Below are positions 60,283-64,000 of a DNA stretch of 64,000 nucleotides, piece by piece. The stretch comes from Paenibacillus sp. J2TS4. Its GTDB lineage: Bacteria > Bacillota > Bacilli > Paenibacillales > NBRC-103111. Position 1 is the first letter of the stretch. Each line of letters starts with the position of its first letter. The position numbers were made by a program, and so were the translations under genes. The stretch covers positions 124,001-188,000 of the forward strand of contig NZ_BOSH01000011.1 of the NCBI RefSeq assembly GCF_018403245.1, in the 5' to 3' direction. Below the pieces are notes generated by a model, which had not been told where the DNA came from, made no database searches, and worked only from the letters and a program-made list of their open reading frames with translations.

Positions 60283-62778
60283 TTATTTGTCTAGCAGTCT
60301 GTGAATCATTACAGCCGCCTGAGCCCTTGTCGTGTCGTCATTCGGATGGAACCTCTGGTCATCCTCCCCGACTATGAGTCCTTCGTGCGCAGCGAGGGCT
60401 ACTCCGGAAGCTAGAGTCGTATGAATCTCTGCGGCGTCTGTGAAGATTTCAGTCGCTTCATCCATATCGGAGGTCATCTTATAGCCGCGGGATTGCATCA
60501 ATGCGCGAGAAGCCATTGTAGCCATTTCTGCGCGAGAAATGAAGGCGTACGGCTCAAAACGATCCTCCGAGCGTCCGTTAACAATACCGGATTTAACCGC
60601 GGCCGCTACATAAGGCTGGAACCAATCCTCATTAGAGACATCGGCAAAGCTTTCCGCAGCCGACTCGTCCTCCAAGTCGAACGCTTTGACAATCATTTTG
60701 GCGAATTCCGCTCGTGTCACTTTCTCCTGAGGGACAAATTCGCCTTCGGCTCTCCCTTCCACTATACCTCTGGCGGCTGCCACCGAAATTTGGCGGCCTG
60801 CCCATTCTGCAACGTCATCCAGATCAGCGAACGCTATTTTATTCTCAATGACTCCGTAAGTTGAAAAGTTTTTATGGCCAGCAATCAAAGTTTGATTTTC
60901 TGGATTATAACGGCCTCCTTTGATGACCGTTGTATCCTCGTCCAATTTGGCCAGAACCAGCAATTCCTGATCACTGTTGCCCGGAGACACCGGGAATCTG
61001 ACTTCTACAGGCTTAGCGAACGATTTCACCGGCTTGCCATCTGATTCCACAGAAAGGTGGTAAATATCAGAAGCGAAGGACTGCTCGGAAGATACCTTTG
61101 AACGATCTTGCTGTTCCAGCGTCCATGTAGTATCCGCCTCCCATTGATCTACATCCAGCGTAATAGTAAGACCATTGAATTGAATGGCAATGGCATTCAT
61201 CCCGTTGGTCCTGGCTAGATCCAACAGCGCCTTCTTGATCGGCAGCTCTGCTTTAGAAGCGTTCATTTTGCCCAGATCCAGAGTGAGGATCGCTTTGGCC
61301 GGATAAGCATCCGGGTTGACCTCTTTTAACTTTTCATTCGCCATATCCGCAATCTGCTTGGCGTCTTCAAACAACTGTTCTAACTGATCCACATCGTAAT
61401 CGACAGTGATCAAACCGTTTTTCTTTTCCACCAGCTTGCTTAAATCGATGACAGCAGCCGCGCGAATCGCTTCCTCCACCATTTGTTTAGCTTTCGCTAC
61501 AGCCTCATTCCTGGAGTATTTCTTTTCTAAATGACTTAATTTTATTTCCTCGATCCATTTAGTCATCGATTTAATAAATTTCTCTATATCCGGTCCTTTC
61601 ACACCATTAGGAGGCTTCGGGCGCTCTGGTTTGCCCGGAGGCTTGCCTGGTGGATTGACAGGAGGCTTACCCGGTGGATTGACAGGAGGTTTACCCGGGC
61701 CCGGGGGATTAACCGGCGGTTTTTCCCCAGGAGGATTCACAACCGATTTTCCCATTTCAATAGAGCCTTTATAAATAATCATCGTCATGTTCTTGTAGGT
61801 CAGAACAGCTCTAATTTCAGCTTTAGCCGACTCCACGCCTTCCGGAAGAATAAATCGTCCATCCTGCACGTAAATGTCACTGTCCGATTCTACTTGCCAG
61901 CTTAAATAAGGCAAATTGTTAAGCTCATATCCGAGCAGCTTCAGCTTCGGAGTCAACCGTTTGCCATCGTCCGATGTGACCGCCGAAAATGCCACTTGAG
62001 AACGAATCATAACACCGGCCACGGCCAACTGCACCTTGTTATCGGGATCCAGGTGTTTCACAAACAATTGGCGAACCATCTTCAGGTCATCGCCTGTTAT
62101 GTTCATCTCGCGAATAAATTTGCTTATTTTTAAACTTTTATGTTGTGCGACTATCTCTATTGCCTGGTCTAACAATCTATCTACTTCCTCTTTAAAACGA
62201 CCCTGAGAAATCGCCAGCATCAAAGTTGGGATTTCCTTGCGAACAAGAGCTTCCAATTCTTCATACACTTTTTTGCGGAACTGTTGAAAATCCCCCATGC
62301 CAATACCAGGTACACCAGCCAATTTGGTTAACTGATTCATAATTTTGCGGACTTGGGGATCTTTTCTCCATTCGCTCAGCTCTTCCAGCAACCTATCTTG
62401 GTCAATAGCGGCCCCTCGCTGGATCAGCCAAACCAGATTATCTAATGTTAAGTCCGGATATTTACTTCTGTCGTAGTCGACCTTGTCCTCCATCCTCGCC
62501 CAAATCGGAGCGATGATCTCTCGTACCGCGTCCTTATCCAGAGCCGCCAGTCTGGCTCTTATTTCTCTAAGAGCCGCTTGCTCCTCTTCTGTGAAGTCTC
62601 GCAGCATTTCGTTTATTAAGTCTATCAACTCCGGGAGAGGCATTTCGGAAAAATCGGAAGCGGAAACCGTTTGAATCCCTAGCTTGTCCAGCACTCCCGT
62701 TGTGCCAAGCGGTAATATCGATACCGAGCTAAACACTAAACTGGCAGCAAGAGTAGAGACCAGTACTTTCTTCTTCAT
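60283..62778 (-). CDS. Large secreted SLH-domain protein with Pro/Gly/Lys-rich linker
   Basis: 831 residues. Signal peptide (cut near 40, VSA-SDF), an N-terminal helical domain (about 45-240), a beta region (about 250-345), a PPGKPPVN-type repetitive linker (about 350-385), a further helix-beta domain (about 390-640) and three C-terminal SLH domains (about 650-700, 710-760, 775-830). ATG 62776-62778 follows AAGGAG; upstream starts are inside the ribosome site. The N-terminal domain is not recognised. It is a wall-bound surface protein and might be a second S-layer-associated protein. Confidence 0.9.
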   Translation of the reverse strand: MKKKVLVSTLAASLVFSSVSILPLGTTGVLDKLGIQTVSASDFSEMPLPELIDLINEMLRDFTEEEQAALREIRARLAALDKDAVREIIAPIWARMEDKVDYDRSKYPDLTLDNLVWLIQRGAAIDQDRLLEELSEWRKDPQVRKIMNQLTKLAGVPGIGMGDFQQFRKKVYEELEALVRKEIPTLMLAISQGRFKEEVDRLLDQAIEIVAQHKSLKISKFIREMNITGDDLKMVRQLFVKHLDPDNKVQLAVAGVMIRSQVAFSAVTSDDGKRLTPKLKLLGYELNNLPYLSWQVESDSDIYVQDGRFILPEGVESAKAEIRAVLTYKNMTMIIYKGSIEMGKSVVNPPGEKPPVNPPGPGKPPVNPPGKPPVNPPGKPPGKPERPKPPNGVKGPDIEKFIKSMTKWIEEIKLSHLEKKYSRNEAVAKAKQMVEEAIRAAAVIDLSKLVEKKNGLITVDYDVDQLEQLFEDAKQIADMANEKLKEVNPDAYPAKAILTLDLGKMNASKAELPIKKALLDLARTNGMNAIAIQFNGLTITLDVDQWEADTTWTLEQQDRSKVSSEQSFASDIYHLSVESDGKPVKSFAKPVEVRFPVSPGNSDQELLVLAKLDEDTTVIKGGRYNPENQTLIAGHKNFSTYGVIENKIAFADLDDVAEWAGRQISVAAARGIVEGRAEGEFVPQEKVTRAEFAKMIVKAFDLEDESAAESFADVSNEDWFQPYVAAAVKSGIVNGRSEDRFEPYAFISRAEMATMASRALMQSRGYKMTSDMDEATEIFTDAAEIHTTLASGVALAAHEGLIVGEDDQRFHPNDDTTRAQAAVMIHRLLDK
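61615..61740 (-). repeat. Proline/glycine/lysine-rich tandem repeat inside the SLH gene
   Basis: Repeats of a 24-27-nt unit (GGATTGACAGGAGGCTTACC on the plus strand) code for PPGKPPVN-like steps, a flexible wall-spanning linker. Copy number may vary in frame. Confidence 0.75.
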
Positions 62779-62899
62779 CAACTCTATCACTCCTTATTAA
62801 CCCTCTACCATAATCCGATTGGGGAACCAGAATTTAGGATATTCAACAGAAACTATAACACTCACTATACACATTGAGTATTAAAGGGTCAATATTACT

Positions 62900-63667
62900 T
62901 CAGGACCATAGCTGGTACCATTTTTTTTTAACTGGAATAGGCTCTGAATGGATAGGAATGACTTTGTTTTCTATAAGGGCTTGCGCATTTGCTAGATAGT
63001 AGGATGAGTACATGGACCCAATTTCTTTATCAATTTGGTTATAAGCCTCTTTAAGGGCAAAGGGCCTATTGGTTGCATTATGGGCATCCGAAGCGACGAA
63101 ATGAATCCAGTTTCTTCTGCACATCTCCAGACTATGCTTACGGATGGTTGGACCAAATAAGCCGGTTATCGAATGAGATGTTAATTGACATAGTGCGCCC
63201 AGTTCAATTAATTCATAAAGTTTAGCGGGAGTCTCGGCCATTTCCTTGTTGCGCTCCGGATGAGCAATGACCGGCGTAATTTGCGCAACCTGCAATTCAT
63301 GAATAATTTCTTTAGTATAAGAAGGGATACCGTGAGAAGGAAATTCGATCAGCAAATAGCGGGATTCATTTAACGTTAAAACGGCCCCAGCCTCCAGATT
63401 GGATATCAATTCACTAGTGACCCGTAATTCCTGACCCGATAAAATTTGCAGCGGAATGTTGTTCTTCTTTAATACGGCAGATAAACTGGCTGCACTTGTA
63501 TGTATTTTGTGAGCTTCATTGTCGTATTTCCCGTTGGCATGATGCGGAGTAGCGACGATAGTGCTTATTCCATCCTGAACCGCCATTCTCGCCATTTGCA
63601 GCGATTGCTCTATGGAGGGAGAGCCATCATCCAAGCCAGGGAGAATATGGCAGTGTATATCAATCAT
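62900..63667 (-). CDS. PHP-family protein-tyrosine phosphatase (CpsB/YwqE type)
   Basis: 255 residues. Metal-binding motifs of the PHP fold are all present: DIHCHILPGLDDG (His5, His7), ATPHHANG, QELR, IAHPERNKEM and SDAHN. CpsB/YwqE dephosphorylates the tyrosine kinase that controls capsule or exopolysaccharide chain length. AGGAGA lies 9 nt before the ATG. No BY-kinase gene (CpsD/YwqD) or CpsC-type adaptor is seen in the window; it may be to the right. Confidence 0.92.
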   Translation of the reverse strand: MIDIHCHILPGLDDGSPSIEQSLQMARMAVQDGISTIVATPHHANGKYDNEAHKIHTSAASLSAVLKKNNIPLQILSGQELRVTSELISNLEAGAVLTLNESRYLLIEFPSHGIPSYTKEIIHELQVAQITPVIAHPERNKEMAETPAKLYELIELGALCQLTSHSITGLFGPTIRKHSLEMCRRNWIHFVASDAHNATNRPFALKEAYNQIDKEIGSMYSSYYLANAQALIENKVIPIHSEPIPVKKKWYQLWS

Positions 63668-64000
63668 GTTATGTGTTCTCCTATTCTTGAAATATTTAAA
63701 CTCATTCTATAAGATTAGTAATCCGTCTTTCAACACTATGAAACATTCCTTGTTACCTTCCTATTCATTGAATCGATATTCTCATTATTCTGGAGTTAGA
63801 TTAGTTCCATCTACCCTATTGCTTTAGCGGGAGTAACCGCCTGCATATTCGCTATTTTTCTACATTTTCCGACATTTTCCCCTGTATATTTAAGGTTCAA
63901 ATAGGTGACCCATTCCTTAAATACCAGGAATCGTTTACAATAGTAGTGTTACACTATAGCAATTCCTATGGTCGGATGCCAGCCCGATGCTAGAAATCTT
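63668..64000. other. Gene-free right end of the window
   Basis: No convincing gene on either strand. Two G/C-rich inverted segments (GCGGGAGTAACCGC, about 63828-63841; and GGTCGGATGCCAGCCCGATGC, about 63972-63992) suggest structured RNA or the 5' leader of a plus-strand transcript continuing beyond the window. I could not match either to a known riboswitch. Confidence 0.3.

Noticed and set aside
63960..64000. Known riboswitch (c-di-GMP or ydaO type)
   Set aside because: The conserved cores I can recall for these classes are not present; only generic G/C-rich pairing is visible.

Overview
The window looks like a chromosomal segment of a Paenibacillus-type firmicute. Three things support this: the tex / ndoA (mazF) / ndoAI (mazE) / alr / ydcC block has Bacillales order; strong GGAGG ribosome sites and a Bacillales-style T-box precede genes; and the right half holds several SLH-domain surface proteins, a copper-amine-oxidase stalk protein and an S-layer glycan locus of the kind known from Paenibacillus alvei. 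No rRNA, tRNA, insertion sequence or CRISPR array was seen.

Layout. 0-3.6 kb, minus strand: ydcC-alr-mazEF and the first 58 codons of tex. 3.8-9 kb, plus strand: a BlaI-type repressor and a BlaR1-like membrane protease behind a large inverted repeat, then a three-module hybrid sensor kinase. 9.2-9.4 kb: a gene-free array of four palindromic repeats. 9.5-20 kb: small regulator-transporter sets, each with a recognisable operator: a FAD protein; a MerR/TipAS regulator with an ABC exporter; a TetR regulator with an alpha/beta hydrolase; a lipoprotein; and a MacB-like ABC system with its PadR regulator. 19.9-28.8 kb: two paralogous substrate-binding lipoproteins, an AfuBC/FbpBC-type permease and ATPase, and, between them on the other strand, an ascorbate-type PTS operon (BglG-type regulator with fused EIIA, then IIB and IIC). 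29-36 kb: a membrane-anchored HtrA-like protease, a CAP/SLH surface protein, trpS behind a Trp T-box, a 47-residue membrane protein and a PfkB sugar kinase.

36-53.6 kb is a 13-gene minus-strand operon for a surface glycan: ABC exporter (Wzm/Wzt), four glycosyltransferase genes next to a sulfatase-fold LtaS-like protein, rmlACBD for dTDP-L-rhamnose, two GT2 enzymes and a polyisoprenyl-phosphate sugar-1-phosphate transferase. Divergent from it are an O-antigen-ligase/TPR protein and a highly codon-biased SLH protein. Together they read as a complete S-layer protein glycosylation pathway: rhamnose precursor, lipid-linked initiation, chain assembly, ABC export and transfer to the SLH protein. The operon from about 38.3 to 53.7 kb is visibly more AT-rich than its flanks. 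The last 6 kb holds a copper-amine-oxidase-like stalk protein, a membrane-anchored coil protein, a large SLH protein and a CpsB/YwqE-type phosphatase.

The observation I find most worth testing is at trpS. Between the T-box terminator and the trpS start lie about 135 nt carrying two overlapping short reading frames with good ribosome sites. One begins with tandem Trp codons and runs through the trpS start in another frame; the other stops exactly on the trpS start codon. This suggests a second, translational layer of tryptophan control after the T-box.
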